A DNA stretch of 5,719 bases from Streptosporangiaceae bacterium (lineage in GTDB: Bacteria > Actinomycetota > Actinomycetes > Streptosporangiales > Streptosporangiaceae): the NCBI GenBank assembly GCA_030040415.1, contig JASHTT010000240.1, positions 1-5,719 of the forward strand, read 5' to 3'. The notes below the pieces were generated by a model. The model saw only the letters and a list, made by a program, of their open reading frames with translations, had not been told where the DNA came from and did no database searches. This document shows positions 5,491-5,719 of this stretch, piece by piece. A program made the position numbers and the translations under genes. Positions within the stretch are counted from its first letter, which is position 1; every line of letters begins with the position of its first letter.

Positions 5491-5505
5491 TCACTGGGTC
5501 AGTGA
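5491..5505. promoter_or_regulatory. Operator-like palindrome
   Basis: TCACTG (5491-5496), a 3-nt centre GGT and CAGTGA (5500-5505) form a perfect 6-3-6 inverted repeat. It sits about 75 nt upstream of the proposed -35 element of the DUF4287-PPOX unit and in the gap after the thiolase gene. The form resembles a dimeric repressor site (TetR or GntR type), but no regulator gene is in the window. A small RNA hairpin is the alternative. Confidence 0.4.
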
Positions 5506-5560
5506 AGCGGTCAGAGACAGTTCTTGCCGACGCTGTCAGCCCGATCCGCACCGCTCGGCT

Positions 5561-5573
5561 CCGGGATACCCGG
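5561..5573 (-). terminator. GC-rich hairpin downstream of the thiolase gene
   Basis: CCGGG (5561-5565) and CCCGG (5569-5573) pair around a 3-nt loop, about 50 nt after the thiolase stop in its direction of transcription. No T-run follows on the - strand, so it is at best a weak or Rho-assisted terminator. Confidence 0.3.
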
Positions 5574-5611
5574 GCGCTCTGGTAAACGGAACTAATCAGG
5601 AGAAAGTGCGC

Positions 5612-5625
5612 GCTGACGGATCAGC
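5612..5625 (-). terminator. Hairpin spanning the thiolase stop codon
   Basis: GCTGA (5612-5616) and TCAGC (5621-5625) pair around a 4-nt loop. On the - strand the stem contains the thiolase TGA and is followed by GCGCGCACTTTCTCC, which has only a short T-run. It may end the thiolase transcript together with the hairpin at 5561-5573. Confidence 0.3.
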
Positions 5626-5719
5626 TGAGGCGCTCGAACAGCATCGCCATGCCCTGGCCGCCGCCGACGCACATAGTCTCCAGCCCGATGGCTTTGTCGT
5701 GGAACTGCAGGCTGTTCAG
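5621..5719 (-). CDS. Thiolase (acetyl-CoA acyltransferase), C-terminal end only
   Basis: The last 32 codons of a thiolase, running off the right edge of the window. The visible end, reading LNSLQFHDKAIGLETMCVGG and then GQGMAMLFERLS, contains the C-terminal thiolase signature: the second active-site cysteine in MCVGGGQGMA (residue 17 of the visible part, codon 5671-5669) acts as acid/base in the family. These enzymes either cleave 3-ketoacyl-CoA in beta-oxidation or condense two acetyl-CoA; the visible part cannot tell which. Thiolases are about 390-400 aa, so roughly 360 residues lie beyond 5719. The stop TGA is at 5623-5621. The next gene on the same strand begins 271 nt further on, so it is probably a separate unit. 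Confidence 0.93.
   Translation of the reverse strand: MNSLQFHDKAIGLETMCVGGGQGMAMLFERLS

Noticed and set aside
5364..5585. A 73-codon open frame on the + strand between the DUF4287-like gene and the thiolase
   Set aside because: No ribosome binding site or recognisable domain; it is crossed by the proposed promoter and palindrome of the opposite strand.
1..5719. CRISPR array, insertion sequence or toxin-antitoxin pair
   Set aside because: No regularly spaced repeats, transposase motifs or terminal inverted repeats were seen. The small DUF4287-like protein does not resemble an antitoxin that I know.

Overview
The window comes from a GC-rich actinobacterium. The coding parts use mostly G/C third positions and many GTG or TTG starts, and the gene order eno - FtsB/DivIC-type septum protein - DUF501 protein - Ppx/GppA phosphatase is a known conserved actinobacterial arrangement. 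The PPOX protein of the F420-dependent type also fits. I cannot name the genus.

Left part (18-4131, + strand): a tightly packed five-gene run, eno, ftsB/divIC-like, DUF501, ppx, udgB. Each junction overlaps: TTGA, GTGA, ATGA, then 8 nt. This suggests one transcript with translational coupling, joining a glycolytic enzyme, a divisome membrane protein, a cysteine-rich protein of unknown function, a (poly)phosphate hydrolase and an iron-sulfur uracil-DNA glycosylase. A 48-nt imperfect hairpin starts 2 nt after the udgB stop codon and may end the transcript.

Middle part (4132-4697): no protein gene. It is visibly richer in A/T than the flanks. It contains one tRNA (4323-4396) whose fold is clear but odd: a leucine-type D arm and A73, a predicted UAA anticodon, no long variable arm, C instead of U at position 33, and a G1-U72 pair. 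Downstream lies a perfect 8-bp hairpin (4460-4481).

Right part (4698-5719, - strand): a two-gene unit encodes a 77-aa DUF4287-like protein, from a TTG start with a perfect AGGAGG site, and a 136-aa PPOX-class flavin/F420-type protein. Upstream of the pair are a possible promoter and a 6-3-6 palindrome resembling an operator. The last 99 nt hold the C-terminal 32 codons of a thiolase on the same strand, with hairpins around and after its stop.

The strongest candidates for something unusual are the non-standard tRNA and, at a lower level, the 15-residue in-frame repeat inserted in Ppx, the cysteine pair in the FtsB-like protein and the palindrome at 5491-5505. I see no CRISPR array, insertion sequence or clear new multi-gene system.
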